From assembly GCA_914767715.1 (NCBI GenBank), contig OU612075.1, positions 16,492,001 to 16,556,000 of the forward strand: a stretch of 64,000 bases of DNA, in the 5' to 3' direction. Made by a program: the position numbers and the translations under genes. This document shows, piece by piece, positions 19,957-33,930 of the stretch (within the stretch, counting starts at the first letter, position 1; every line of letters begins with the position of its first letter). Below the pieces are notes generated by a model that worked only from the letters and a program-made list of their open reading frames with translations, did not search any database and was not told where the DNA came from. The DNA is from Membranipora membranacea. Its lineage: Eukaryota > Bryozoa > Gymnolaemata > Cheilostomatida > Membraniporidae.

Positions 19957-22900
19957 ATGGTAAGAATGATTCATAAAGTTCATTGAATGAATCATTGATT
20001 CACCTTCTTTCTGAGAAGACACTAGTCTGTAGCCAATCTCTTTTAGTTTTTGGTTATAGTTCTGTTAGACTCATTAGTCATAATTGAATTTTTATTGAGT
20101 TTGATATCATAGTCTAAGCAGTGCTCCTATTTTTGTACAGTAGGACATATGATGGGCATATGTGTAGTGAGTGTAGACCTAGCTAATGTAAGCATTAGTA
20201 TGTGTTTGTTGCTGTACCCTTCCAGTACCATTCTCTCTATGTATTACTAGGAGCAGTCAATCATTGTATCTACTAAACATTGTATTGAAACTTGAAACAC
20301 CATAAGATGATACAATACAAGAACGATTAGCTTAATGAGGCGAGGGGATAGGGGAGGTTTGCAATTGCTTTATCTCTCCACATAAACCTTTAGGCAACCA
20401 TGCTATCAGAATTGGTATACAATTAAAAGCATTGTTTCCTGTTTTAGGCTAGTAACAACGATGAGAGAGTTGTTCCACAAGATATAAAATGCAAGACACA
20501 AGTTACAGATGCTGTGTTTCACACAGAGAAGGCCGTAATAGCTGTCGCTGATATGGCTGGAGAAGTTCACTTGTAAGTAACAAAATAGTCGATAACATCA
20601 ATGAAATGAAGACTGGGATTATCAAAGCCGTTTCTCAAGCTAATCAGCTTCAGAACAAGCCCAAAGATGACCCTCCTGTGTTATGAGGCCTACAGCCTTA
20701 GCTGTTTGAGTAACGGGGCCATTTCGAGAAAATAACTTGTTTAACAAAGTGAAAGTTAACTGAGTATGGTACACGTAACATCACTAGCTCTGTCACATGA
20801 TGTTGTATGTTTTATATAGATATAGCTATGATGAGGAAGGAGAAAGCCCAACCACACACGAGCTCAGATGTATAGAGAACCATAAGAAGCCTGTGCGCTG
20901 TGTAAGGATAACTCCAGATAGCTCCCATCTGTTCACAGCTAGCAAAGATAAATCATGGTGTAGAGTCGACCTTGAAACTGGCGCGCTAGTAACGAAGCAA
21001 AGCAGTGCACATGAGTAAGTTTTATGACCTCCCTTGATCAAGAGCAGAATTTTTCACTAACCGCACAATATTTTGCCTCTGGAAATACTCAGATCTTGAA
21101 ACCAGAATCATCATAACGCACTCGCTCTCGTTTTTAGCGTATAAGTCAGGAAAGCATCATCATTGCATGAGTTGCCTTAGAATGTATGGGATATTTAGGA
21201 TTACAATTTGAATTATGCTTAAACACAAACTATCTTGTTATGCTCTGGTTGTAAATCACAAACTGTCTTGTTATACTATGGTTGTAAAGCTATATGAGAT
21301 AAAGAAAGTTCAGGAGCTCCGACTTTTGACAGATGTCTCTGCAAACTGTACCAGAAGATAAACAGTTTACAAGCGCAGAATAATAAGCTTCTGTCTAACT
21401 CGGTATCCTCACCTATCTCCGCTCTGTCCTGTTCTGGTAGCGGGTGCCTGCCGGAGGCCTAGTTATATCAAGCTTCTGTCTAACTCGATATAATACTAGT
21501 TTAATCTGAAGGGATTGTGTCTTCACCGCTTCTATGACTAACCTTACTGCTTAGAGACTCAGGCTCAGTTCTTCCTCCCTGTCTACAGAGGATATGATGT
21601 TTGTTTTTTCTTTATTAGCTGTGCTCTGTATAGTTGTGAAGTGGTTGATTCAAATGTAATGCTGACTGGTGATGAAGATGGCGGCATCAAGATGTGGGAT
21701 ATGAGAAGGTTTGTCACATATGAACTCAATAAATCTTCAACTGGCGGAAAACTGTTGATAATTGTTTCTAGCATTAACTAGCAGTTATTGTAATGTTTCA
21801 TATTCAAAACGACGTTTGTTTGAACGAATTAATTTTTTTTTTTTTTTTTACACTTTAATGGCAGTCTATTTCATTCCAGTAGCGGAATGTTTTCCGAATA
21901 GTGCCGAAAAAAAAGGAAAGCTTGAGACTGAAGATGAGTTAAAATGTTTCAGCAGTGAGGTGGAAATAGATAGGATGTCTTTGAGAAGAGAGAAGAAAAA
22001 AAAATAAAAATGTTAAGATATTTTCATTATAGTATTGTGCAGAGGCAAAACTTGTTGCAGAGATAAAAAGATAATGTTATAATTGAAACAAAAGATATTT
22101 GAATATGCCAGATTTAAATGATGTTACTTTGCTCAGTGAGCGTATTGACAAAGGAAGATTATTAAAAGATGAAGCAATTGCAATGTTTAGTTTATCATTA
22201 GGAGGTAAAATAAGAAAATTATCGCGCTTGGGGTATCTTCGATTTCTAGAAAGAAAAAGATCATTAATATAATTGGTGAGAGTTGCTCTCTTAATATCAT
22301 TGGAGAGGCAACTCCTACAATCCAACCACATAATTATGATTTTTTTTTTAAACTGTTATGATATGGCTAGAAACAATGATATAGATTCGTAATTTAGCTG
22401 GTTATAGGAGCTAACAACACTTAACATTCATTCACCGATATTGATTGTTCCCGTTGTAGATTACCGACCCCCGTTATGGAGCTCAAAGAGAATGATGACT
22501 ATATAAGTGATATGGTCTGCCATGAAAACAGGAAACACTTACTTGTTACCAGGTATGTTCACTGTATAGTGCAGCTCCAGCCTTAATAGCGGATATGCTT
22601 CATCCTGGGTTTCGTCAGTCAGTGGTTGAAGAGTGGTACCGATGTCTTGGAAACCTAGTAGCCACTGTGAAACACTTCCTATGCCTGGATATCAGTGCCA
22701 GTCATTCTCAACCCTGACAGACAGCAATAATTATTATTATATCACTGTATGCCAATGCTAGGGTTACCTTCCGTTCTCGTGTGATGTAATACTTATCCAC
22801 CTAGTTAGTTTGTTGTTGATGTTTGTTTGTTTGTCGGTTGTTGATTTTTGCTGTTGATGTTCGTGGTTTTCCGTTATTCCAGCGGTGATGGCACCTTCAG

Positions 22901-24343
22901 CTGTGTCAACATAAAGAATAGAAAACTAGAGCTTCAATCAGAGCTGTTTGAAAGTGAACTCCTCTCCATAGCTATTATGAAGGTGAGACCCAAACTCAGT
23001 GTACTTGTGGTCGGGCTTAGTGATCGAAGGGACAATGATATAAAAGAGCTAGGGGAGTCTTTCTATCAGAATAAACTCCAGAGCCTTGAAATCAGTTGCC
23101 AAAAAAACTCTGCTATTTTGTCCTGGTATTAGCAGGAATATTCAAAATTCATTGGCAGTTTATTACACTTAGAAGACAAACATAGTTTTACTTGTGACCC
23201 CTATTGCCTAAAGAAATGGGATAGCAAAGGAGGATAATGAGTGTTTTCTTTTTAAATTTTACCTGAGCTCGCCAACTGTTTTATATAATACCCTAAGGTA
23301 TATCAACAGTGGAATACTATTATATATGTAATTTGTTTTAGCAAAATTAAATTTAATTATATAATTCTAATTGATATTATCACTATATTATGACGTGTCC
23401 TCCCTGTTTTAGAGTAATAGTAAGGTTGTGTGCGGAGATGGAGATGGTACACTACAGATATTTAACTGGGGAGAGTGGGGTAATATAAGTGATAGTTACC
23501 CAGGACACCCGGCTAGTGTAGACTGTATGGTACCACTAAGTGAGGATATTGTATGTACTGGATGTATGGACGGTAAACTCAGGTTTGTATGTTGAATTTC
23601 CCCCCTCGCCCCGTCCGGCGTCCCCACGCCAGGGAAGTTAGTATGTAAATAATTTGTCGATGTTCTTATTAAAACTAATGGGGTTCTCCACCCTCGAATG
23701 GGAACAACACGAACAGAGGAGTCATAAACGGCCATAGGATTTGATTGTCTCCTATTGGTTTCAGTTTTAAGAGTATAGTTTGCTGCTCTTAATATCACCG
23801 CAGTCTGCATTGAATACGGATTCTCTAAGAAAGCAAACCTACAGTGGTAAGCAGATCATATCAGTGATATACCTGCCACAATGAGGACCTTTGTAACGTC
23901 AAAGGTGGCAACAACCACCTTTCAAGTCGCACAGCTAGCCGGCAATATACAATATCAAGGCTTTAGTACATATACAAGCTTATTGGTAAGTGATGCAGCT
24001 GGGAAAATGATATCAACATGGTTATTTATTTTCTGCTTTTTTGTCCCTATAATCTTCTCGTCGGTGTAACAATTGCAATTTATGGTTTTTCAGACTAGTC
24101 AACATACTCCCCAATAGTATCGAGAAAACATTCGCATCACATGGAGATTTCCCAATACAGACCCTGACGTTAAGTTATGACGCGACGTTGTTAGCTACAT
24201 GCTCTCATGATGAATATGTGAAATTTTGGAAAACCCCGGATGTGGATGAGATTGAGGTGGGATCCCATCAGAAAAGAAGAGGCAGGAAGGCGCAGCATCA
24301 CGAGAAAAAGAAAGAAAGACAAGCTTTCTTTGATGATTTATGA
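19957..24343 (+). CDS. wdr55: WD repeat-containing protein 55 (WDR55)
   Basis: Exons: 20448-20572, 20820-21014, 21619-21708, 22460-22552, 22883-22982, 23413-23582 and 24094-24343, with consistent phases, plus a proposed first exon that is only the ATG at 19957-19959 followed by GTAAGA. Total 341 residues, against about 380 in human. WDR55 is a nucleolar seven-bladed WD40 protein needed for rRNA processing and ribosome assembly (yeast relative Jip5). Blade motifs are visible: VTDAVFHTEKAVIAVADMAG, TASKDKSWCRVDLETG, LTGDEDGGIKMWDMR, VTSGDGTFSCVNIKNRK, VCGDGDGTLQIFNWGEWG, CTGCMDGKLRLVNILPN and ATCSHDEYVKFWKTPD. The C-terminus is basic (HQKRRGRKAQHHEKKK) and ends AFFDDL, as in the family. The one-codon first exon is the least certain part, but it gives M-A-S-N-N-D with the right phase, and the base before GCT in exon 20448 otherwise completes an in-frame TAG. 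Confidence 0.92.
22077..22331 (-). mobile_element. LINE reverse-transcriptase C-terminal fragment in a WDR55 intron
   Basis: An 84-codon antisense ORF ends with FNNLPLSIRSLSKVTSFKSG and a short hydrophobic tail. This is the usual ending of non-LTR retrotransposon polyproteins (LP..IR...S..SFK..L). No catalytic core is nearby, so it is a 5'-truncated relic. Confidence 0.6.
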
Positions 24344-25699
24344 TGGAGATCAAAATAGTTTAATTTTGCATCTAAATCTGTAATAATGATTATGTTTACG
24401 TGCATGTTTACCTGCATGTGTGCAGGTTCCAAACTCCAGCCTCTCCAGCTGTGACTTGAAGGAACCTATTTAGTCATTACTTATGATGTGGAGTATACAT
24501 AGCCGATGTATCTTATGTAGATCAAGATGTATAGTTTATTTCTTGCCCGGCATTCATCTGTAACTGCTGGCGTATATTATGTACTGAATTCATGAGTTAG
24601 CCAGTAACTGAGGCCCGCTTGATGCTATTAATGAAGGAGGCAGTGTTTGAAGTGAGATTAGTTGGTGACCAATCAACCCTTGGGAGTCAAAAAAAATTGT
24701 GTCGCTATTTCCCCTGTCATTGAAAAAGATTGATTCAACCTTTTACCACCGTGTGATTAAAACTTCTAGCACCCCCCCCCCCCCACATTGTCATCATTAA
24801 TGCCCAGATATGTTATATAATTAAGTAAAAGTACAAGGATACAAAATGAAATTTATTGTCAGTGTTAGTGGCAGTACTCCTGTGACAAGGCTACTGCCTC
24901 TAACATTTCTTACCAGTACTCGGTACTGGCACACTTCAAACGCTGGCAGGACGTCTTCAAACAAATTTTCTATCAATAAATAATTTTCATCTTCCAAGAA
25001 TTTGGGTGTTGTGTATATCTGTGTATGTATGGGTGGCCTGATGCTAGCATTATTTGGTTATGAGAACAACATCAAACAAAATGATCATCAAACCAAATTA
25101 TTTTTTCAGAAAAGAATTGGCAGATGACAAACATTTGTCATTCAATACACTATATGTTATGTTGGGTGTAAGCTGTTTTCTGGCAGTTAACACTGACATT
25201 ACATGACCTTCGTTATCAGTAGATTTATGGTGTATGATCAATGCTTTCACTAAGGCTAGATACATTCTGCGCATGCTCAGCTCTGGGTATGAGCTGATCT
25301 CTGCAAAATTGAGTCTCGGAATTCCGAAGCCATCTGATTGGCTACCTGCTCTGGTGACATCTCCCCAAAGCTTGCGGATTTGTTCTTAATAGTTATCCTC
25401 TCTTGTCATTATTAGCTGATTTTGATTGACAGTTTATGCAGGGGATATCTCATTTCCCCTTTCCAAAGTTGCAATCAGAACCCAAACTAAACTCATTGTT
25501 CTTGCACATGCGCAAATTCAAGCCACGCATGATGCATACTTGGCCTTACAACACCTGCTTTGTGGTAATGATAGCCTAGTGTATCAGTGATCTACATGCC
25601 CAGTCAGATCACGAGAGTCAGTATGGGCTAGATATCCAATCACCGCCAGTTTAATTCATAATAGGAATGAGAATATAAGCTGTCCACATCTCAAAATCT
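24344..25699. other. Intergenic: WDR55 3' UTR and dispersed element copy B
   Basis: The first 260 bp continue the WDR55 transcript; parts of it recur at 34140-34318. The right half is occupied by the 365-bp element at 25263-25626. No other gene is seen. Confidence 0.7.
25263..25626. mobile_element. Dispersed 365-bp element, copy B, with 8-bp target duplication
   Basis: This is the same sequence and orientation as 11239-11603. It is flanked by GCTAGATA at 25255-25262 and 25627-25634. The flanking duplications differ between the copies, as expected for independent insertions. Confidence 0.88.
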
Positions 25700-25727
25700 C
25701 TCATGTTGAGTGTAACAGACAGCTAAG

Positions 25728-28700
25728 ATGGCTGTCTTTTCATGGAGCTCAGCAGTTTTCATAGTAAGTATTGAAACTTTTTTTTGACTAAGTGCAACTA
25801 TTTGGTTCATCAATGATGCTATATCACATATACCTTTATGCTTCGGCTATATACCATAGCTGCATAGTTATTTATATTTATCACGTCTGTTTTTCAGGTT
25901 TGTGCTGCAGTTTGCCTGAGGTTTGGCGATGCCTGTGTACCCAAACACATCCCACAGTGAGTAGAGAAGTATTTTGCGATGGCAATAAATTGTAATCGAA
26001 TTGATTTGTTAAGATTTTTGAATCCTACCTTGTTTTAAATGCCAAGATGGCCTAGTATTTTGGAGGCGTTTTTAATTCTCTGTTTACTTTACATGAGCTC
26101 AGAAATGCAAGGTTGTCTCTTGTGTTATTAGATGCTCATATATTACTAAATTAATCAAATATTTCTGTATTTTCACACTCATGGGAATTTATCCATACAG
26201 ATTGAGAGAGTGAAAACCTTCACCCAAACGGAGAGTAAAGTATTGCATATGGAATCTGACCTGAGAAATCCTGGAAGTATACTTTACTCTGAGGGTCCCT
26301 CCCTACAAACCGCTGACGGGCTGACAAAAACACGCATTGCTGGAGACGTTCGGATACCAGGAAGGTCCAAATGAGGATGCCAAGTTCTGAAATATCACAG
26401 GGTTTCATCAGATGAACCGAAATGAGGTAGTGATTGCAGACAAGTACAACCAATGCCTGAGAAAAATCAACCGTCAAACAGGGGTGACATCAACATATGC
26501 TGGGAGGTGTGGGTTTAGAGGACACCGAGATGGAGCCCGCTAAAATGCCAGATTCTACCATCCGACAGGAGTTTTCGGTCCTTTTAGTGTGTACGCGCAT
26601 GAGACCAGAGTGGGCCGTGATCGAGAACTGATCGGAACTCTTTACATCACAGACACTGGAAACGAGGCTGTTAAAAGAATGCTTCCAAATGGAAATGTGG
26701 AGATGCTCATCAAATCAGACGAACTGCGAGGTTTAGGTCTTTTTATACCTGCAGAAGATAATGTCTTTGGGGAGACACTTGAGTTATCAGGAATCGTGAC
26801 AACCGACAGAGGTGTTCTGAATATTCAAAACGATGACATTCAAGTCTGGTATGGAACAGCAGCAACGAAACAAGAAACTGGTAACGAGAACATTGCCATA
26901 ACCCCCAGCCCACAGCAATTTCTATTTGCTAAATACGACAACAATACTGTAACCCAACTTTTTCTTGATGGAAGCAATTATTTGAAAGTGGTTTGCCTTA
27001 GAAGTGAGGAAACACCAGAAATTAAAACCATGTGTTCAGGCGTAGCAGGATTAGAAGATGGCTCCTTTAATAGCTGTCAGCTTGACCGCCCTTCCTCTCT
27101 TCTAGCACTAAATGGCAATCTCTTCATTGGGCAGCAGGGAGCAATCAGAGTGATTCCAGGTATGTATGAAATGAGTATCCCAATACCATGCAGTCATGTT
27201 GTCATCTGAGGAAAGCTGAGTGTATCATGTATCATAGTGTATTATGAATATATTCTAATACTTCTGATTTCACATTCTGATATCACATTTAGATTTTACA
27301 AGATAAATGCATCGTTCATGTCCTGCACTTACATTATCACACCCACAACAATTTATCTCACCAGGAATAGGAACGCGCTATGATACACCATATACTCTGT
27401 TCCCTCCCTCAACAACGCTTTCAACACCTGCCTGTGTATCGCGCAACATGACAATCTATCTCAACCCAGGAGAGATATACTGATGCCAACCCAACTCATA
27501 TTGTTGATCTGAGGCTATCAGCTGAAAGTCTCATCTACCGTTATACAGAGTCTGGCTGTATTGTGCAGACCAAGGTCATTCAGCGGGGAGTCACTCAGCG
27601 CAGTGAGTATCAGTGCATGAATTGATAACGTAGTGGTTTGTAACCAAATTTAGCGACGACTCCATCCATCCAGTGTGAACTGCTTACCCAGAAAAGAAAG
27701 GCAATGTCTGTTTAAACATAAATTGCACAAAACACATCAGTATATGTTAATATGATAATTATGGGTTGTTTGTGGATTTAAATACGTTTAGGTTTTTATG
27801 AGAAAATTCAGATGCAGGAATGACCTTTTTAAGACACACCAAAATATCAACTAAAATAATGATCAGTGTCAATTCTTTGATATCAAACCTTTTGTTTTTA
27901 GCGGGACACGACCTGGAATCCTCTGACTTGGTACACAGCCTGCGGCTTCCTCTCGTTCGATTACAAAGTGCTTGGTCGTGGTTGACACAGCTTTTCGAAG
28001 ATGAAGATGATGAAGGGTAATTTCCAGCAAAATAGAATTATAAATTTCAATAAGTGTTATTTACTTCCTTATTCCTGAGGCAGTTTACGCACCGAAAGTC
28101 ATTGTAAAATTGATGAATAGACTCAGATAATAGCTAATTTATTGGAAATGCAAAAAAAAATCAATAGCTTTTTTTGTTTAACTGCTTGATTTTGTTTCTG
28201 CTATGTAAGCGTCTGAGCTACTCCTGCTATTTACTAGTATGCAGTGTTGAGAATTACTTTGTCTCACTGCTGTATGTTGATGAGTTGTCAGAAAGTCAAC
28301 CTGGAAGTCAGAAATTTATGTTTCTATCCAGCAAGTGCTACACGAGGGTTTCACAGATAAAACACATTTCATAATATTTTCTATAATTATGATGGCTTGC
28401 TTGCAAAGTTTTGTTATTGCCTGATCACTATACTCTATTTAAACTTCCCCTCCCCCTTGTCAAGCCACTTATTTTACTATGATATTATATTATATGTTCA
28501 ACCGAAAAGGAAGCAACGCTGTTGATTATTCTTTATATTTTTTTTCAGATCCTTAATTGTGCGAAGATTGGAGTTTTCTGCTGAGTATCCAGTGAACTGT
28601 ACAATGATAAGTCAGGAGTTTGTACACTCTGCAATAATGGCTTCCGCAAACATGCATTTTAATCAGAAAATTAGAGAGATCTGCCAACAAGGTATTTAGC

Positions 28701-30799
28701 GTATATTACATCTGAAGGCCTACTAATGTTCTTCTACTACGCTGCCAATAATCCGATAAAATTTATAATTCTACAGTGTGTTTTGCGTTTTTGGGATGGC
28801 CCATTTCCAAACTCAACCCTCTGTATACACATAACTATAGTCTGGTCTATTCATACCAAAGAAACTAAACTGCCACTGAGCGCCTTATTGTGTGATGATC
28901 TCACCCAAATGATGCGGTTTTTTATCTAAGGCGGCCTCCGGCTATCTTTCACTATCATTATAAAAATTAGATACTGGATAACATTTGACAATTGTTTCTG
29001 GCACAATAAGCAGATAGTTGCCAAAAATGCTGCCGGTAAATTGGAATGAGCACAAAAATTAATGATACGTATTTTAAACTTGCAAAATCAGAAAGAGCAT
29101 GCTAGTTCATGATTGCTGGATGTACAATTTTCACTAGTTTTCCATCATTGATAGTTGAGAAACAGCAGAAAATCATTGCAATAAACCTTTATATATCTGT
29201 TGTTAAAGCGAAACCACTTTTTCTTTCCATTTTGCTATAGCCTGGAGTCTAGCCTTATCTCAAAGGCCCCTTTTTTGTTTTGTTAGAGATGAGGCTACTT
29301 GATTCAGATAGATTCACATAGACCAGATTCTTCTATTGTGACTTTGTATTGACTCTAACCCGGCATTCCTGGCAATTACATCCTTGTGGCGCAGTTTTTT
29401 GTCAGGTTCATTATCCCCATTGCAATCAGCCTGAAAAACTACACCATAAACAACTGCATTTCTAGCCAATCTTTCCAGTAGCTACCACCAGGGGATATAG
29501 TATTTCTATGGTTATTAACAGTGTTTATTTTTATACATCTAGACTGTAATCCGCTTGATGGAGCAGAGGCTAATCTTACATGCCTCGATGATACTATGAC
29601 AGTAAAATGGCCGACAGATGTCACATATGGTGGTTCAGTTACAGAGATACCGGCCGAGTTACTGTATGACATAAATACTAGACTGAGAGCCGAGAGTCGG
29701 TTTCCGATTCTCAATCTTATTGTTGTCACAGATACTGAGCCGTAAGTGAATAGTCCACCGTCAGTCTTGTTTTCTCGAACTGCAATTCATTTTGACTAGG
29801 TAACTAAAATCTCAAACCCTGCCATATCTACCGTTCACTCCCAAACTGTCAATAGTGTTACCATTAGATTCATGTTGGTTCCGGCACAAACACAGCAGTC
29901 AGATTATTATATTAAGTCAGAATGGATTGCAGCAATATTTTGACCAAGCAAATTCATCTAGTAGTAGTACTCATTTTATCAGTTTTGGATAAATAATGAT
30001 ATGAAGGTAGATGATAGGCACTAGACAAAACATGTATCTTTTATCAGAGGGGCGAGATTTGTAGTGGACCATTAAGGGAATCCTTGTTATTCACCCTGTT
30101 ATCCATTTAGTATTTTTTTTGTAACCTACAAATTCAAGTTAAACATCACGTCATTTATCAAAATGATTCAAATTTGGAAGACAGAAAGAGGAATTCAGGA
30201 AGCTGACCATTTTATATCTGATAATGGCTTTACATCTTTGATTGGTCGACTAGTCAAGAATCTATTATAGCTGACCCTTGTAAATTTCTGTCCAGCAGCT
30301 TGCCTGAGTTTTTGAAGTTTTTTACTGGGATATCAAACAACGCATAACGTAAAGGATGCCAGATTTATAGCTTTATTTAGATCCTGACACAAATCTTTGT
30401 ATTAATGGCATATCTACCCAAATAGCCAACTATGTATTATTTTACCACTGATCCATAATTTCATATCAATGATCATAAAATATTGTTATTCAGTGTAATG
30501 GCAGTATTGGCTGTTAATACTTTTCATGGGAGATATAATATATATAATATATATAATATATAGCGTTAGCTTAGGAAATTAATCTTGAGCCTGAACTTAA
30601 GCTTCATGCATTTATCTGTGCAACATCCCTCTGTGTAGCACTATAGTGTATGTTATGAGTTTGCTGTCTTCTTTTTACCAGAATTGTGTACCCGATAAAG
30701 AAGAATAACAGAGCTTATGCCAACCTACTTCTGTCTTCTTCATGCCTTCAGGATGAAATATATGATGACCTTACCGACAGCTGTCTTAGTCAGTCATAA
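25728..30799 (+). pseudogene. NHL-repeat secreted protein, copy 1 (5' half disrupted)
   Basis: Eight exons match copy 2: 25728-25763, 25898-25956, 26201-27159, 27365-27602, 27902-28016, 28549-28691, 29543-29741 and 30682-30799. Exons 1-2 encode a signal peptide (MAVFSWSSAVF...VCAAVCLR). Exon 3 carries an NHL beta-propeller region. Damage relative to copy 2: exon 2 is 3 bp shorter and the join gives an early TGA; 8 bp are missing near 26355; TTTCGAGAT has become TTCTGAAAT; a TAA lies near 26543; TATACTGA in exon 4 gives a stop near 27480. A 206-codon stretch (26589-27209) stays open. Exons 5-8 form one open frame (GHDLESSDLVH... to ...DSCLSQS) with agreeing phases 1, 2, 1 and 2. Either the gene is dead, or its 3' half is still used from another start. 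Confidence 0.8.
28970..29235. repeat. Diverged dispersed repeat related to 14700-15030
   Basis: TTGCCAAAAATGCTGCCGGT and further blocks match the intronic copy near 14790. It sits in the intron between exons 6 and 7 of NHL copy 1 and has no counterpart in copy 2. Confidence 0.5.
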
Positions 30800-31169
30800 T
30801 TATATCAATGGCAAGCTTAAAATCAAATGCCTTCTAACGTTTTAAACATTTTAAACCTACTAAGTCGAAGCATGATCATTTTTTATTCAATCAATTATAC
30901 AACCCATATTTGAGTATAACATTGAACTGTGTTATAAAGCAGCAACAAGCCATCAGAGATTAAAACTATTATCACCTTTTAAAATGAATGATTCTTACAT
31001 TGGTGTGCCCTATTTTTTCAGTCAAGAGTTAAAAAACTTGTAGAGATTTTTATATGGGTGCTATCAATCCGTCAGCAATTTTGCTAGAATGCCAAAACAC
31101 ATACAAACATATTTTAATGTTCCTTTTAGTGAGCAACCACATATCAGGATTTGACTTTTATAATTTCAC

Positions 31170-31282
31170 AAATACTTACTCACTTACTCACTCACTCACT
31201 CACTCACTCACTCACTCACTCACTCACTCACTCACTCACTTACACACTTACACACTTACACACTTACTTACTTACTTACTTG
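31170..31282. repeat. (ACTC)n then (CTTA/CACA)n microsatellite
   Basis: About fifteen ACTC units are followed by ACTTACAC and CTTA units, in the 3' flank of NHL copy 1. The equivalent stretch is absent from copy 2. Confidence 0.95.
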
Positions 31283-31708
31283 ACTAACAGGCCTGAAATA
31301 CGGACTGCCAGACCATTTACTTAGTACTTTACACAAGTTATATTATACTGTTCAATTTGAAGTACAAATCCAATTTCCGACAGTTTTTTATGGAAAAACA
31401 TTTCGAAGAAATTCCAACAATACAATGTTAGCAAATAACTTACGAGGTTACCTTGGCCAGTCTTACATATACAGATGGCCTGAAGTTGGCGGACTTTTTG
31501 TACGGTCTGAATTTTTTCTAACTAGCAGCACCAATATTTTCTACTTTGCTTAATGTAAAGTTTCTGTTGAATGTTTAGAAAACTGTACAACAAGCCAATT
31601 TTTGCGAAGAAGGCAGTTGTAGCTTACGTAGAAATAAAATTCGGTATTGTATTGGGATTCCTCTATCTATTCATTCATCTCAGCATTAATACAACAGTCT
31701 GATATATT

Positions 31709-31780
31709 AAGTACATTTAGCCTGGGCAGGCTGTTGTGTTTCACCCCCGACACGACAGCCTGCCCTGGCTAAAGTACATT
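31709..31780. mobile_element. 54-bp hairpin insertion with 9-bp target duplication
   Basis: AAGTACATT (31709-31717), then a hairpin TAGCCTGGGCAGGCTGTTGT...ACGACAGCCTGCCCTGGCTA (31718-31771), then AAGTACATT (31772-31780). Duplication unit 2 has one AAGTACATT at 48914-48922 with the same flanks and no insert. Confidence 0.92.
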
Positions 31781-32045
31781 GATGGATTTTTTTGACGCCT
31801 TACCATAATTGTTGTCAGGATTATAAGCCAACCATCTAGCAGAGTTATCAACTGTTGTAGTTGCTATAGTAGTACTGATACATGTTCGTACGCCATTCAT
31901 TTCATGCCTAGTTAGAGAATTCGTAATAGTGCTGTGGTTAGAAATGATGTTGTTACTTGAACTAGCTTGTATACTCTGCTTGGTGTTGGAATAGTCAGTG
32001 TAATGTGTCAAACAAAAAGCCAAGTCATTTAGTTTCAAAGCTTTC

Positions 32046-33930
32046 TAAGATAGTTATTTGTCATGAGAGTGCTTTTGGCTTCCTCGTCCTCATACTCAAA
32101 AAAAAGTTGTCCAATTTAGCTGATTGTGACACATAGGAAGACCTAAGTAGGACTTTTTGTGACAAAAATCTTGTAGACCGGGCTTTTTGGGAAGACGACA
32201 GTTTGCCAAGACAGGCTTATTGTGTCAGGGCGTGGATTACTCTGTTTTACATTTATTTTCAGCTGTTCAAATATCCTGCCAAGCTGCAAACCATAAAAAC
32301 GGCCTTGCCTAGAAATCTCCATCTAATGTATTTCATCTATTTGCAGGCACTTACATCTGCAGCTGCAGACTATACGCCCCAGAAAATACCAATCTACACC
32401 AGTTTCCCATGATATGCACAAGGAAATACTCTCCATATTCCATATTCTAAATGATCTGCAATTTCAATTTTCATTGACAGCAAGTTGACACAAAAATACC
32501 AATTTACGCCAATTTTTTAAATAGCCTGTAATTGAATTTCCATTCCCTATTGACAGCAAATTGCGAAAAAAGTGCCATCCTGCACCAGTTTGTTATGAAA
32601 CCTTATTTTTGAAGAGTGATGATGTGAGATGTGACAGAACATCTGACCATGGAGTCACAACAGTTAGACAAAGTTAAAAGTACGACTGTGATAATTGTTG
32701 ACATAAGCCTATGTTGTTGTTGTTGTTGTTGTTGTTGTTGAGCCTTGCAGTAAAATTCTCTTCGTTGTCACAGTTTTAATATGGTTTTTTTGTATTGCCT
32801 GGACTGACAACAGGGCTATCGTCATATTTTATTATCATGCAGATTATTATCAACAACTTACCACTAGATAGGATAATATTTATTATCAAAATTTGATTTG
32901 GCTTCGGGCTTTCAATTTATTGATTTGCTTTTCTTTACTCATCATGATGATGAATATAATTTATTATGGAATAGGATTTTGTTTATACTGGTTCTTGGTT
33001 TGTATACTGCTCCTCCTCCCCCGACGCCTGAATGGATGCACCATCACAAATGTACCCTGGCAAGACAGGCCTCTCACAAAGATGAAATTCTGAAATTCTT
33101 ATCATTTCATATGCGTTTTCTAGTCACCAACTAGGTAGTCTTCTCACTCAACTTGAGAATATCTCTTATTACTAATGGATTCTGTACAACACTCTACTCT
33201 TCAGCTGCTAGCGCACCTATTATTAGGGGAGACAACTACAAATTACTACAGACTACAATGACAAATACCAACTCAAATCAATATCGCCAATGTGAAAAAG
33301 AAACTGACAGCCATAGCTGTCACATGTACATCAAGTTAACATCTACAAATTACTACATACTGCATTGACATTATAAAAGCGTCAATCTCATGAACATCAT
33401 GACATTAGTGCAGCAATAATTACAGCTGGCCGTATTTCAGCCGCCTGTGCGAGCAGTCATATTCTAACCACCCGATAGGGCAGTAGTGGTATACTGAAAG
33501 TCGAGATTTGGTGGTGGTGGTGGTGGTGGTGGTGGTGGATGGAGTATGATGAAAAATGTAAATAATTCGTAGTCGTATTTTCTTTTTTAGAGATTATATT
33601 TGCACAACAAAAACAAAAAGGTTCCATTGTCTCGTTCAATTAACATCTAATTTTCATTATCAGCGTAGTTGCCATTGAAACCAAGCGGTAAGACAAGACA
33701 AGAATGTCACTGGTATATATGCGCTATTCCTAAAAACAACTTGTGTAACAGTCACCTCTCAGAGGAGAGAACTCTGATGATTATTATCTAGTATTTATCA
33801 GATGGATGGACGGACCAGGGAGTTTGGGACAAAACTGTCAAAATTCCCTGGATGGACGATATGGTTAGATAAATAGTCATAAACCGGGTTGCCTGTCCCT
33901 TTTTCTCTTTTTGGAAATATTAATCAATAT
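32046..33930. other. Gene-free stretch
   Basis: I find no coding signal. It holds a (GTT)n run at about 32711-32740 and a (GGT)n run at about 33512-33538. Confidence 0.6.

Larger units (their letters stand above)
25700..32045 (+). repeat. Segmental duplication, unit 1 (paired with 43412-49200)
   Basis: Exons, parts of introns and over 1 kb of 3' flank are shared with unit 2. Downstream markers include GATATATTAAGTACATT, AGCCAACCATCTAGCAGAGT and AGAATTCGTAATAGT, all found again near 48905-49150. Confidence 0.85.

Noticed and set aside
31170-31282. ORF of Thr/His/Ser repeats
   Set aside because: It is a translation of the ACTC microsatellite.
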